Shown piece after piece: positions 11,324 to 24,754 of a DNA stretch of 64,000 nt. The notes below the pieces were generated by a model that worked only from the letters and a program-made list of their open reading frames with translations, was not told where the DNA came from and ran no database searches. Source of the DNA: Cyrtodaria siliqua (Eukaryota > Mollusca > Bivalvia > Adapedonta > Hiatellidae). The DNA lies in contig JAWPHD010004490.1 of NCBI GenBank assembly GCA_037043455.1, positions 1-64,000 on the forward strand. Direction: 5' to 3'. The translations under genes were made by a program, and so were the position numbers. Position 1 is the stretch's first letter. The number at the start of each line of letters is the position of its first letter.

Positions 11324-14300
11324 GATATGACTATATTGTCCCTTTGGTCTTTCAAGGAAGTGACCTAAGCAATTTATTTTGTCCTTCAAGACTTTAGTGA
11401 CGCTAATTCTTGAAATTGTCCTTGAGGACAGTACAAAAGCCATGGAAGCCAGTAGGTGATATTTTCGTAGAGTTTAGTAGTACTGAATGTATTCGTTTTA
11501 GGACAGGACTAACGCTAGCCGGCGATATTGACCCTGAGGACAGTACTAACGCTAGCTGTTGACATTGCCCCTGAGGACAGGACTAACGCTACCTGTTGAT
11601 ATTGACTTGTGGACGGTACTAACTCCAGCTGTTGATAGTATCCCTTTAAGACGCTGGCTGTTGATATTGTTCATGTGGATGTTAAAAACAATATCTGTTG
11701 ATATTGTAGTCCTACAGCTAGCTCTTGATAACGCCCCCGAGGACATTACTAACCATAACTGTTGGTATTACACTTAGGACAATACAAACGCTGGCTGTTG
11801 ATATTGCCCTTGAGGATAATACCAACGCAGGCAGGTGATATTGCCTTTGAGGACAGTACTAACGCTAACTGCTGATATTGCCTCTGAGGACGATATTTAC
11901 GGTATCAGTTGATATTGCCTCTGGAAAGCGGTACTAACGCTATATGTTGAAATTGGCCCAGAAGACAGTATAAACGCTACTTGTTGATATTTCCCTTTAG
12001 GGCAGTAATATAAGTGGCTATTGATATTGCCAATGAGGACAGTGCTAAAGCTAGCTGTTAATATTTTCCATGAGGACAAAACTAACGCTACCTGTTGATA
12101 TTGCTCATGAACACATTACTAACTCTGGCTATTGATTTTGACACTGAGGACAATACTAACGCAGGCTGCTGATATTGTCCCTGAGGACATTACTTACGCT
12201 GGCTGTTGATATTGCCCATTAGGACAGTACTAACGCTGGCTGTTGATGTTGCCCCTTTGGACAGTACTAACGTTAGCTGTTGATATTGCCCCTGAGAACA
12301 GTACTAACGGTGGCTGTTGATATTGCCCCTAAGAACAGTACTAACGCTGGCTGTTTATACTTTCCCTGAGGACATTAATAACGCTGGCAGTTAACACTGT
12401 CCATGAGGACAGTACTATATCTGGCTGTTGATATTGCCAATGAGGCAAATACTTACGATATATATTGAGATTTCCCCTGAAGGCAGTACTAACGCTAGAT
12501 GTCGATACTCCCCTTAGAACAATAATAACGCTCACTGTATTGATATAGCCCCTGGGGCCAGTATTAACGCTGGCTGTTGATATTGCCAATGACGGCAGTA
12601 CTAACGCTGGCTGTTGTTATTGCCTCGGAGGACAGTACTACCACTAGCTGTTGATATTGTATTTGAGGACAGTACTAATGTTACCCGTTGATGTTGCCTC
12701 TGAGGACAGTACTAACGCTCATCATAGTATCTCTATGGTGGTTAAAACAAAGGCTGATGATAGTGCACATGTGGATGTTAAAGACACTAGCTGTTTGTTT
12801 CCATATGGACAGTACATATGCTAGCTGTTGATACCTGTGCATGTTACTGACTAGCTGTTGATATTGCACCTGATGATAGTTCGAACACTAGCGTGTGATA
12901 GTGCCCCTGAAGACATTATTAACGCTAGCTGTTGATAATTCACCTTAGGACAGTACTAACGCTAGCTGTTGATATTGCCACTGAGGACAGTAGTTGTTGG
13001 TATTTCACTTCAGAACATTACTAACGCTGGCTGTTGACATTGCCACTGAACACCATACTAACGCAGGCTGTTGATAATGTACCTTAGGAGAGTAATAACG
13101 CTAGCTGTTGATATTGCCACTGAGGACAGTAGTTGTTGGTATTGCACTTCAGAACATTACTAACTCTGGCTGTTGACATTGCCACTGAACACCATACTAA
13201 CGCAGGCTGTTGATAATGTACCTTAGGAGAGTAATAACGCTAGCTGTTGATATTGCCAGTGAGGACAGTACTTACGTTAGTTGTTGGTATAGCACTTCAG
13301 GACAGTACTAACGCTTGCTGTTGATATTGCCAGTGAGGACCATACTAACGCAGACTGTTGATGTTGAGGACAGTACTAATCCTAGCTGTTGACATGACCC
13401 CTGAGGATAGTACTAACACCAGCTGCTGATATTGCCCCTTAAGATAGTACTAACGCTAGCTGTTGATATTGCCCCTGAGGACAGTACTTAACCTAGCTGT
13501 TGATATGGCCCCTGAGGACAGTACTAACACCAGATATTGATATTGACCCTTAGGACAGTACTAACACCAGCTGCTGATATTGCCCCTTAAGATAGTACTA
13601 ACGCTAGCTGTTGATATTGCCCCTGAGGACAGTACTTAACCTAGCTGTGGATATGGCCCCTGAGGACAGTACTAACACCAGATGTTGATATTGACCCTTA
13701 GGACAATACTATCGCTAGATGTTGATATGACCCCTGAGGACAGTACTAACGGCAGCTGTTGCCCTTTAGGATAGTCCTAAACCTTGCTGCTGATATTGCC
13801 CCTTAGAACAGTTATAACCCAGGCTGTTGATATGCCCCTGAGGATAGTACTAATTATAGATGTTGATACTGCCCCTCTGGATATTATTAAGCTGTTGATA
13901 TTGCCCCTGAGGAGAGTACTAAACGTAGCTATGATATTGTCCCTAAGGACAGTAATAACCCTAGCTGTTGATATGGCCCCTGAGGACTTTACTATTGATA
14001 ACTGCTGATATTGCCCCTACGGACAGTACTTAACCAAGCTGTTGATATGGCCCCAGAGGACAGTACTAACGTTAGCTGTTGATATTGACCTTTAGATAGA
14101 ACTAACCCTTGCTGTTGATATTGCCCCTGAGGACAGTAATAAACCTAGCTGTTGATATAGCCCCTGAGGACAGTACTAACACAAGCTGTTGATATTGGCC
14201 TTTAGGACAATACTATCGCTAGCTGTTGATATTGCTCCTAGAGACAGTACTAAAACTAGCTGTTGATATGGCCCCAGAGGACAGTACTAACGCCAGCTGA

Positions 14301-14384
14301 TATTGACCTGTAGGATAGTAATAAAAGCAAGTATAACCTTAGCTGTTGATAATACCCCTTAGAACAATATTAACGCTAGATGTT

Positions 14385-14592
14385 AGTTTAAACATATTTA
14401 TTTTACATCGATTGTAACGAAAGCTCAATGAACTTATTTGAATCACTATCGATGTCTTCCTGGGTAGAACCGGTACTAAGTAATGCAGATAAAGTGTCTT
14501 GCTCAGAGATACAACGCATATGGCAATGGCGGGAATCGAACCCACGTTTTTTGGATCATGGGTCCAACGCTGTACCACTAGACCACTGCGCA
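14385..14592 (-). mobile_element. tRNA-derived SINE, left-arm copy 1
   Basis: 208 bp flanked by a 13-bp target-site duplication AACGCTAGATGTT (14372-14384 and 14593-14605) that is itself array sequence. The head (14591 downwards, minus strand) has an A box (TGGTCTAGTGGT), an anticodon arm TTGGA-CCCATGA-TCCAA (CAT anticodon) and a B box (GGTTCGATTCC). The acceptor strands do not pair, so it is not a tRNA gene. The body contains CTGAGCAAGACACTTTATCT, a conserved-looking central motif, and ends TAAATATGTTTAAAC. Confidence 0.9.
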
Positions 14593-16389
14593 AACGCTAG
14601 ATGTTGAAATGGCCCCTGAGGCTAGTACTAATTCTAGCTGTTTATATTGCCCCTAAGGACATTACTTAGCTGTTGATATTGCACCTGAGGACAGTAATAA
14701 CGCCAGCTGTTGATATTGCCCCTTAAGATAGTACTAACGCTAGCTGTTGATATTGACCCTAAGGACAGTATATTTCCCCTTAGGATAGTCCTAAACCTAG
14801 CCGTTGATATTGCCCCTTAGAACAATAATTACGCTATCTGTTGATATGGCCCCTGAGGATAGTACTAATTCTAGGTTGTGATATTGCCCCTTAGGACATT
14901 ATTAAGCTATTGATATTGCCCCTGAGAAGAGTAATAAACGTAGCTGTTGATATTGCCCCTAAGAACAGTAATAACGCTAGCTGTTAATATGGACCCTGAG
15001 GACTTTACTATCGCTAGCTGCTGATATTGCCCCTAGGGAGAGACTAAAACTAGCTGTTGATATGGCCACATAGGACAGTACTAACGTCAGCTGTTGATAT
15101 TGCCCCTTAAGATAGAACTAACCCTAGCTGTTCATATTGCCCCTGAGGACAGTAATAGACCTAGCTGTTGATATATCCCGAGAACAGTACTATCGCTAGC
15201 TGTTGATACTGCCCCTAGGGACGGTACTAAAACTAGCTGTTGATATGGCCCCAGAGGACAGTACTAAACCTAGCTGTTTATATTGCCCATGAGGACTGTA
15301 CTAACGCCATCTGCTGATATTGCCCCTGAGGACAGTACTAACGCCAGCTGTTGATATTGCCCCTTAAGATAGTACTAACGCTAGCTGTTGATATTGCCCC
15401 TGAGGACAGTACTAAACCTAGCTGTTGATATGGCCCTTGACGACAGTACTCATACCAGCTGTTGATATTGACCCTTAAGACAGTACTATCGCTAGCTGCT
15501 GATATTGCCCCTTAAGATAGTACTAACGCTAGCTGTTGATATTGCCCCTGAGGACAGTACTTAACCTAGCTGTTGATATGGCCCCTGAGGACAGTACTAA
15601 CACCAGATGTTGATATTGACCCTTAGGACAGTACTATCGCTAGCTGCTGATATTGCCCCTGAAGACAGTACTAAAATTAGCTGTTGATATTGCCCCCGAG
15701 GACAGTACTAAACCTAGATGTTGATATGGACCCTGAGGACAGTACTAACGGCAGCTGTTGATATTGCCCCTTAGGATAGTCCTAAACCTAGCTGCTGATA
15801 TTGCCCGTTAGAACAGTAATAACGCTGGCTGTTGATATGCCCCTGAGGATAGTACTAATTATAGATGTTGATACTGCCCCTTTGGATATTATTAAGCTGT
15901 TGATATTGCGCCTGAGGAGAGTACTAAACGTAGCTATGATATTGTCCCTAAGGACAGTAATAACCCTAGCTGTTGATATGGCCCTTGAGGACTTTACTAT
16001 CGATAACTGCTGATATTGCCTCTACGGACAGTACTAAACCAAGCTGTTGATATGGCCCCAGAGGACAGTACTAACATCAGCTGTTGATATTGACCTTTAG
16101 ATAGAACTAACCCTAGCTGTTGATATTGCCCCTGAGGACAGTAATAAACCTAGCTGTTGATATAGCCCCTGAGGACAGTACTAACACCAGCTGTTGATAT
16201 TGGCCCTTAGGACAATACTATCGCTATCTGTTGATATTACTCCTAGAGACAGTACTAAAACTAGCTGTTGATATGGCCCCAGAGGACAGTACTAACGCCA
16301 GCTGATATTGACCTGTAGGATAGTACTAAAAGTAAGTATAACCTTAGCTGTTGATAATGCCCCTTAGAACAATATTAACGCTAGATATT

Positions 16390-16597
16390 AGTTTAAACAT
16401 ATTTATTTTACATTGATTGTAACGAAAGCTCAATGAACTTATTTGAATCACTCTCGATGTCTTCCTGGGTAGAACCAGTACTAAGCAATGCAGATAAAGT
16501 GTCTTGCTCAGAGACATAACGCATATGGCAATGGCGGGAATCGAACCCACGACTTTTGGATCATGGGTCCAACGCTCTACCACTAGACCACTGCGCA
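16390..16597 (-). mobile_element. tRNA-derived SINE, left-arm copy 2
   Basis: Same element and same insertion point as the copy 2005 bp away. Duplicated flanks are AACGCTAGATATT (16377-16389) and AACGCTAGATGTT (16598-16610). Copy 2 came from higher-order amplification of the array, not from a second insertion. Confidence 0.9.
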
Positions 16598-18420
16598 AAC
16601 GCTAGATGTTGATATGGCCCCTGAGGATAGTACTAATTCTAGCTGTTTATATTGCCCCTAAGGACATTACAAAGCTGTTGATATTGCCCCTGAGGACAGT
16701 AATTACGCCAGCTGTTAATATTGCCCCTTAAGATAGTACTAACGCTAGCTGTTGATATTGACCCTAAGGTCAGTACTAACGCCAGCTGTTGATATGGCCC
16801 CTGAGGACAGTACTAACACCAGCTGTTGATATTGACCCTTAGGACAGTACTATCGCTAGCTGTTGATATTGCCTCTAAGGACGGTACTAAACCTAGATGT
16901 TGATATGGCCCCTGAGGACAGTACTAACGACAGCTGTTGATATTGTCCCTTAAGATGGTACTAACGCTAGCTGTTGATATTGCCCCTAAGGACAGCAGTA
17001 ACGCCAGATGTTGATATTGCCCCTTAGGATAGTCCTAAACCTAGCCGTTGATATTGCCCCTTAGAACAATAATAATGCTAGCTGTTGATATGGCCCCTGA
17101 GGATAGTACTAATTCTAGGTGTTGATATTGCGCCTTAGGACACTATAAAGCCGTTGATATTGCCACAGAGTAGAGTACTAAACGTAGTGGTTGATATTGC
17201 TCCTAAGTACAGTAATAACGCTAGCTGTAAATATGGACTCTGAGGACTTTACTATCGCTAGCTGCTGATATTGCCCGTAGGGACAGGACTAAAACTAGCT
17301 GTTGGGATGGCCCTTGATGACAGTATTAACGTCAGCTGTTGATATTGCCCCTGAAGATAGAACTAACCCTAGCTGTTGATATTGCCCCTGAGGACAGTAA
17401 TAAACCTAGCTGTTGATATAGCCCGAGGACAGTACTATCGTTAGCTGTTGATACTGCCCCGAGGGACGGTACTTAAACTAGCTGTTGATATGGCCCCTGA
17501 GGACAGTACTAACGACAGCTGTTGATATTGTCCCTTAAGATGGTACTAACGCTAGCTGTTGATATTGCCCCTAAGGACAGTAGTAACGCCAGATGTTGAT
17601 ATTGCCCCTTAGGATAGTCCTAAACCTAGCCGTTGATATTGCCCCTTAGAACAATAATAACGCTAGCTGTTGATATGGCCCCTGAGGATAGTACTAATTC
17701 TAGGTGTTGATATTGCGCCTTAGGACACTATAAAGCTGTTGATATTGCCCCAGAGGAGAGTACTAAACGTAGTGGTTGATATTGCTCCTAAGTACAGTAA
17801 TAACGCTAGATGTAAATATGGACTCTGAGGACTTTACTATCGCTAGCTGCTGATATTGCCCCTAGAGACAGGACTAAAACTAGCTGTTGAGATGGCCCTT
17901 GACGACAGTATTAACGTCAGCTGTTGATATTGCCCCTGAAGATAGAACTAACCCTAGCTGTTGATATTGCCCCTGAGGACAGTAATAAACCTAGCTGTTG
18001 ATATTGCCCCTAAGCATAGTACTATCGCTAGATGTCGATAATATCCATATGGATGTTTAAACGCTGGCTGTTGATATTTTCCCAGAAGTCAGTTCTTATG
18101 CTAGCTGTTGATATTGCCCCTGAGGACAGTACTAACTCTAGCTGTTGATATGGCCTCTGATAGACATCTAGATATTTTGTAGTTATCTAGATAAACCGTA
18201 AAAAATATCTAGATAGTTATGTAGATACCTAATGACAAAAATAGAATACCACCATTCTGGTGATACTTAAATAACTCGTGTATTTATAAAGCACAAATAC
18301 AATTATTCACTTGTGTACGTAATACAGTTGGTGAGTACATGCACCGCACTTGGACCACATGTGTCCCTAATATGTTTTTTCCAATGAATTAGACACGTGT
18401 CCTTAATTCGACCGAATTAC

Positions 18421-18702
18421 ATTACGCGGTCCGAGTATTAACTTTTATACCCATCTAACCCCGTCTCCAAGAAGTGAAGGCGGGGTTGGCTGGGGTATGG
18501 AATAAAACCTTAATTTTGGATTTAAAAAAGTGTATACTGTAAAATTAAAACATTTAATAGGTAATTGTAAAAAAAAAGGTCATGGCGTTATTTCAGTAAA
18601 ACATGTTTTTAAACGTGTTTTATTGTCAAAAATATCCGTTACAAAATCCTGCTAATATAAGCTTTCCCATCGCTTAATGGTATTAAGGCGGGACCACGTA
18701 AT
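18421..18702. mobile_element. MITE with ATTACGTGGTCC termini (left arm)
   Basis: 282 bp with terminal inverted repeats ATTACGCGGTCC at one end and GGACCACGTAAT at the other. The interior holds GGGGTTGGCTGGGGTATG and TTTTAAACGTGTTTTATTGT. No coding frame. Related copies are at 26000-26280 (the mirror) and 41307-41593. Confidence 0.85.
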
Positions 18703-19844
18703 GAGGGACACGTGTGCGTAATTCGGTCTGGCTCAAATACGGTTCCACAGACCACTTTGTATAGCACTGATCATGGGAGGTATATTACCTTTGATTTTCA
18801 ATATATGTTTGCATATATAGGCCATGAGCCAGGACCCAAAATTTTCGATATTGTTACCAACTCAAGGGACAAATTCTACCATCACTTTTTGAAAAGAGCA
18901 ATGTATATAGATTACATTTTTCCATGATAGCAATCTGGAACAGGTAGCTTATATAAAAAAAATCGAACATTAATAGGTTATCATTGTAGCGATTTCATAT
19001 AATCTTTGGATGTTCATTTTTGAATGTCATGCTTGTGTGAATAATTATTGATGTGCTTTTTAAAGATGTGCTTAAGTTTACAATTCATTGAGTTACATAA
19101 AGCGTAAATAAGCTCTTTTTTAGCTCTGAATTCAGTTTAAAATCTCTATTTTGCTTCAAATTAGAAGTCAATTTACCCCACCCACTATTGACACATTTTT
19201 ATGCATTTAGTTTAGTTAAATTTTTTTACAATATATGTGTAAACTTGTAAGAATCAGTAATTTACAACCTTTCTACATGATTTAAATAATAAAATATGAA
19301 TAAGGGATTGTTATGATATATTGATGAAATGAAGTACTAAGCAATGTTCATGGCATTGCACATATGTGTTCAGTAAGCCTGATAAGTTGAGACATATGCC
19401 AAACTGGAAGTATAAGCCTTCCTCAAAGTAACTGCAACATAAATAGTATTAACATGTTCTGATACACACATATATTGCACAGACGACACATAGTCCAACG
19501 AATTCTAGATAAAGGAAATGTGCGGTTTAACGTATTTTTTTTAACAAAAGTCTTATTTAGGTGTATGCGTCATGGCAATACTTATTATGATTACACATTT
19601 GGATTATGTATTACACATAAATACATGAATTAAACATAGCATATTGCAACGCAAAATCTTAAAAGTTATTTTAATACTTTTTAATTACAACTTATGCATA
19701 TTTTAAGGATTTTTACACCTGAATTACCCCACCCATATACAACACAATGAAGAATTCTGCATATGACACGTAAACATATTAATATTATTATGCATTTGCA
19801 CGAACCATTTTTGTGTTACTGAAAAAAGAATAGACGAAGATGAA

Positions 19845-20110
19845 TTGATTTGAATTGGGGTTTTACGGCGCACCAACACAAACATGTTATATGGCGCCAA
19901 CAGGAATGAACATTCGACCCGGCTCACTCTTCATTAACATCTAGATAAAAATGTGCACAATGTGCCCAGAACCTTCTTGCCTGCAGAACATCAGAGTTGC
20001 TGCAAATTCTCTAGTAAACACTCCATTTTTCGCTGGAGCCACGATCAATGCCACCACTGAAGTAGCACCTGAAACAATACAGGTTTCATGATGAAAATAA
20101 TGAACACAAA
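19845..20110 (+). mobile_element. Dispersed repeat D, copy 2 (inverted-repeat spacer)
   Basis: Has the same landmarks as the other copies: TGAATTGGGGTTTTACGGCG, then TTATATGGCGCCAACAGG, and AGAACCTTCTTGCCTGCAG. It is more diverged than the copies at 47225 and 55055. Confidence 0.7.
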
Positions 20111-20462
20111 TGTAAAAATTAACATGAATTCGGGGAAATTTTACCCATATGCTTGGATATATTCTTGCCCGGGAACCACATGGCGTCGACGAAGAAATGT
20201 CTTTAGGCTGATACCCAAATTACTGTACTAACTACTTACCATGGCAACTATTTGTTAGTTCTGGTGCAGTTGTTACAATATCACCTGCTTAGGATATGTA
20301 TCTAAACATAGGTTATGATGTTCTCCGTACTTGATTTAGAGTATGGAATTAACCTAGGATAGTAAGCATTAATCCTACTTTTGCGCATGCAAGTGCAAGT
20401 GGGATGATTATTACCTAAAAAGGAAGGTGTATTGCCAATGAAGAGAGAGAGAGGGAGTGTGT

Positions 20463-20488
20463 GTGGGGGCGGGGGGGGGGGGGGGGGA
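20463..20488 (+). repeat. Poly-G tract
   Basis: A run of about 17 G inside GGGGGCGGGGGG..., preceded by GAGAGAGAGAGGGAGTGTGTG. Length is likely unstable or miscalled. Confidence 0.9.
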
Positions 20489-20554
20489 GGTGTGAGGTGG
20501 ATATGTTATATAGGCATTTAGGAACCTGCCCTACTGACGAATAGACACCTATGT

Positions 20555-20740
20555 TTCTTTAACATGATGAGAGAAAAAAACAAGCGATACACGGGAACGC
20601 CTGGTTTACGTCCCAATCCGAGAACACACCGACAAAATTCACTAGCTCCGGTGAGGCTTGAACCAGGGTCCTCTGAATTTAAAGTCCCCCGTGCTATCCA
20701 CTGCATCAACAGGCTGTATGCGATCAAGCAGGATGACTGC
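20555..20740 (-). mobile_element. tRNA-derived SINE, Lys-like head
   Basis: On the minus strand, GTGGATAGCACGGGGGACTT is followed by TAAATTCAGAGGACC and CTGGTTCAAGCCTC (B-box-like). The GACTTTAAATTC stretch resembles a tRNA-Lys(TTT) anticodon arm. The body continues with TTTGTCGGTGTGTTCTCGGA. No matching copy was noticed in this window. Confidence 0.65.
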
Positions 20741-21169
20741 ATTAAAGTACATACAACTAACATGTTAATCCTTCATAAAGGTTATATCCAAGAAGCTGGG
20801 TTCACAACGGTCTCTCTTATCTAGTAAGTTAGCACCAAGTTCATGTATGTCGAGTTGCAATATGCCTGCAAGCCTTATATATGCCCAGCTCATTGCTGTT
20901 TTGATAAACTTGGCAATTAATGCCTTGGGATAAAACAGGACAATTAAGAATACTCAGTACATATTATCTGATTTAAATAGTATAACTTAATGTGACAATA
21001 TAACGTACATATAAGATATAAAAACAAATTAAACGCTTCCAGATAAGAATCGGTTCCCAGTGCATCGAGATAGATTACATTTAGTGATCACGGTTAGTTT
21101 ACTGATGTTTACTCTAAAAGCTATATCCGACATACAGGTGCTACTGCAGTTAATGTAGCTATCCCGCCA

Positions 21170-21500
21170 AAAACAGCCACATTTTACAACATATGTACAT
21201 CGTTTCTAAACCTGCTGACCACCAGGTATATATATATAACTTACATCGTTTGAGAATCAAAACTCTATAGATACAATATAAAAAGCTTTAACTAGCCAGA
21301 CAATAAAAACACAATTTTACACTTATTCAATTACGGATATTACAAAAACCCATGAATAAACATATACTTTTAAGTGACACATATGCATTATTATATGAGA
21401 TGAATACCTGGATAGAGTTTTGATAAACTGTTTTTGTAGTGTATTTTGTCGTAATTTGGCGGGTTATTTTAAAATTTGTATAACAAACACCTAAAAATCG
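21170..21500 (+). mobile_element. Dispersed repeat R, copy 1
   Basis: Shares with 41640-41990 an ACCAGGTATATATATA-like start, GAATACCTGGATAGAGTTTT and ATTTGGCGGGTTA in the same order. Inverted relatives are at 44340-44580 and 52070-52310. Class unknown; no coding frame. Confidence 0.7.
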
Positions 21501-21679
21501 ACAGTTAAACGTAAAATGCCTTTTCTTTTTCTTTCTGTTTTTTTTTTGCAATTTGTCGAAAATGCAGTGGTCTACTTTGTGATTTTAGTTCGTGGATTTA
21601 TTCAATATGCGATTTGTAAACATGGTTAAGTCTTTATAATGGAATACCTTATCAAAAGTCACATTCTCTATATATATCA

Positions 21680-24600
21680 GTTTCCTTAGGACATTATTGA
21701 CAGATGTCGTCTGTATTGTCTATAGGTAGCTTATTGAAAGATGCCGTATGTATTGTCCATAGGAACCTTAATGTCAGATGCCGTCTGTATGGTCTATATG
21801 GACATTATTGACAGAATGCGTCTGTATTGTCTATAGGTGCATTATCGACAGATGCCGTTTGTACTGTTTATAGGGACCTTATTGACGGATGCCGACTGTA
21901 TTGTCTGTAGGGACATTATTGACAGATGCCGTGTGTATTGTTTGTATGGACCTTATTGACAAATGACGTCTGTATTGTCAATAGAAACTTTATTGACAGA
22001 TGCTGTATGTACTGTCTATAGGGACCTTATTGACAGATGCCATCTGTATTGTTATAGGGACCTTATTAACATATGCCGTCTGTATTGTCTATAGGGACCT
22101 TATTGACAGATGTCGTCTGTGTTGTCAATAGGGGCCTTATTGACAGATGCCTCCTATATTGCCGATAGGGGCATTAATGACAGATGCCGTATTTATTGTC
22201 TATATGGACCTTATTGACAGATGTCGCCTATAATGTCTATAGGGACCTTATTGACAGATGCCGTCTGTATTGTCTATAGGGAGCTTATTGAAAGATGCCG
22301 TATGTATTATCTGTAGCGGCATTATTGACAGATGCCGTCTGTACTGTTTATAGGGACCTTATTGACAGATGGCATAAATATTGTCTACAGGGACCTTATT
22401 GACAGATGCCGTCTGTATTGTCCATAGGCACCTTATTGACAGATGTCGTCTGTGTTGTCCATAGGGGCCTTATTGACAGATGCCGCCTATATTCTCTATA
22501 GGGACCTTATTGACAGATGCCGTCTGTATGTCTATAGGAAGCTTATTGAAAGAGGCCGTATGTATTTTCTGTAGCGGCATTATTGACAGATGCCGTCTGT
22601 ACTGTTTATAGGGACCTTAGTGACAGATGGCGTAAGTTTTGTCTATAGGGACCTTATTGACAGATGCCGTCTGTATTGTCCATAGGGACCTTATTGACAG
22701 ATGTTGTCTGTATTGTCTATAGGAACCTTATTGACAGATGCCATCTGTATTGTCTATAAAGACCTTATTGAAAGATGCCGTCTGTATTGCCCATAGGGGC
22801 ATTATTGACAGATGCCGTCTCTGTTGTACATAGAGACCTTATTGACAGATGCTGCCTGCAATGTCTATAGGGGTCTTATTGACAGATGACGCATGTATTG
22901 TCTACAGGGACATTATTGACAGATGCCGTCTGTATTGTCTATTGCGACCTGTTTGGCAGATGGCGTCAGTATTGTTTGTAGGAGCATTAGTGACAGATGG
23001 CGTCTGTATTGTCGATAGGGGCATTAATAACAGATGCCGTATGTATTGTCTATAGGGATCTTATTGACAGATGACGTCTATATTGTCTATTGCGACTTTA
23101 TTGGCAGATGGCGTCAGTATTGTCTATAGGGGCATTAGTGACAGATGGCGTCTGTATTGTCGATAGGGGCATTAATGACAGATGCCGTATGTTTTGTCAA
23201 CATGGACCTTATTGACAGATTGACAGATGGCGCCAGTATGGTCTGTAGGTTCGTTATTGACAGACATATTCTGTGTTGTCTATAGAGATCATATTGACGC
23301 ATGGCGTCAATAATGTTGAAAGGAAACTTATTGATAGATGGCGTCATTATTTTACATAGGTACATTGTTGACAAATGAAGTGTGTATTGGATATAGGTAC
23401 CTTAGTGACAGATGATGTTGGTATTGTCCAAAGAAACCTTATTGACAGATGGAGTTCTTATTGTATATAGGGTCCCAATTGATGGATTGTACCTATATTG
23501 ACTATAAGGACCGTATTGACAGATTACGTACACACTGTCTATAGGGACATTTTTGACAGATGGTGTCAGTATTTTCAATAGGGACGTTATCGACAGATGA
23601 CGTCAGTATGGTCTATACGGACCATATTTACAGGTGGCGTCATTACTGTTGATAGGGTATCTTATCGACAGATTGTGTCAATATTGTTGATAGAGACCTT
23701 ATTGACAGATCGCTTCAGTATTGTATATATGGACCTTATTGACAGATTTTGCCATCATTGTTGATTGGGACCTTATTGACAGATAGCCTCAGTATTTTCT
23801 ATCAGGAACTTATTAAGAGAGTGTGCTTGTTTGGTCAATAACGACGTTATTGATACATGGAGTTAGTGTGGTCTATATGGGTCGAGTCTGTATTGTGCAT
23901 AGGGACCTTATTGCCAGATGTATAGCAAATAGGGACCATACTGACATGTGGCATCAGTTTTTTTATTTTGGGACCTTATTGAAAGATTGTGTCATTATTG
24001 TCTATAGGGACCTTATTGAGAGATGGTGTCAGTAGTGTTGATTGGGACCTTATTGGCAGATAGAGTCAGTATTGTCTTAATGGACGTTATTGACAGATGG
24101 TGTTTGTTTTGTCAATAGGGACTTTAGTGACAGACGGCGTCAATATGATCTGAATGGACGTTACTGTTGACAGACGTAGTCTGTGTTGTCTTTATTAACA
24201 CATGCCGTAAGTATTGTTGAAACGGACCGTATTGGTAGATGGCGTCATAATTGTCCATAGGGACCTTGTTGATAAATGAAGTGTGTATTGTGTACAGGTA
24301 CCTCAGTGACAGATGGTGTGGGTATTGTCCATAGAGAACTTATTTACAGATGGAGTTCATATTGTCTATAGGGTTCTAATTGACAGACGGCGTCAGTATT
24401 GTTGAAAGGGACCTTATTGACAGATGACGTCAGTATTGTGTATATGGACCTTATTGACAGATGGCGCCGGAATTGTTGCTTGGGACTTAATTGACAGATA
24501 ATGTTTGTTTTGTCACTAAGGACCTCACTAAGGACCTTTTTGACAGATGTCGTTTATACTGTCCTCTGGGGCAATATCGACAGATAATCTTACTACTTTC

Positions 24601-24700
24601 CTCAGGTGCAATATCTACAGCCAGTTACCGTTAGTACTGTCCTCAGGGACAATGTGAACAGCTAGTGTCGGTATAGTCCTGAGGGCAAAATTATCGGCTT
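21680..24700 (+). repeat. 37-bp minisatellite array, spacer (~80 units)
   Basis: Consensus GGCGTCAGTATTGTCTATAG followed by GGACCTTATTGACAGAT (with GCCGTC and CTGTATTG variants). Position by position it matches the right-arm unit at about 25 of 37 bases, so it is a diverged member of the same family in right-arm orientation. Units at the high end (24540-24690) shift towards right-arm sequence (GTACTGTCCTCAGGGACAAT). No coding capacity. Confidence 0.95.
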
Positions 24701-24754
24701 TAGTCACTACCTTGATGAGCGAAAGTGATATATTCAAAACCTGTGATATTTAAT

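Larger units (their letters stand above)
11500..18160 (+). repeat. 37-bp minisatellite array, left arm (~180 units)
   Basis: Near-continuous units of about 37 bp. The consensus is GCTGTTGATATTGCCCCTGA followed by GGACAGTACTAACGCTA. Variants GATATGGCCCCTGAG and GATATTGACCCTTAG alternate, giving higher-order repeats: a ~2.0-kb unit (13784-15800 and 15801-17800) and shorter ones of ~125 bp (12975-13250) and ~590 bp (16930-18000). The period is not divisible by three and stops are frequent, so the frames here are not genes. Two 208-bp SINEs are embedded. Confidence 0.97.
6533..19357 (+). repeat. Left arm of large inverted repeat
   Basis: The sequence from GGGTTCAAATCACTCGCTG (near 6535) to TGGCATTGCACATA (about 19350) is repeated in reverse complement at 25341-40512. 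Matching landmarks in the same order include the GACGAAGCTCCAGCTGTC segment, the tRNA-like SINE, the ATGGTCTCTTACATGGGGTA repeats, the zinc-finger relics, the 37-bp array and the MITE. Arms differ by many substitutions and by array length, so this is not a simple assembly mirror. The arm is ~12.8 kb against ~15.2 kb on the right, mostly because the right array is longer. Confidence 0.93.

Noticed and set aside
14522..14592. tRNA-Met (CAT) gene
   Set aside because: A and B boxes and the anticodon arm are present, but the acceptor strands do not pair and position 33 is C. The unit is flanked by target duplications as part of a 208-bp SINE.
13784..16013. Frames reading repeated LPLRTV-TLAVDM peptides
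   Set aside because: They are translations of the 37-bp satellite. The period is not a multiple of three, stops occur in every frame, and similar frames arise in all arrays and on both strands.
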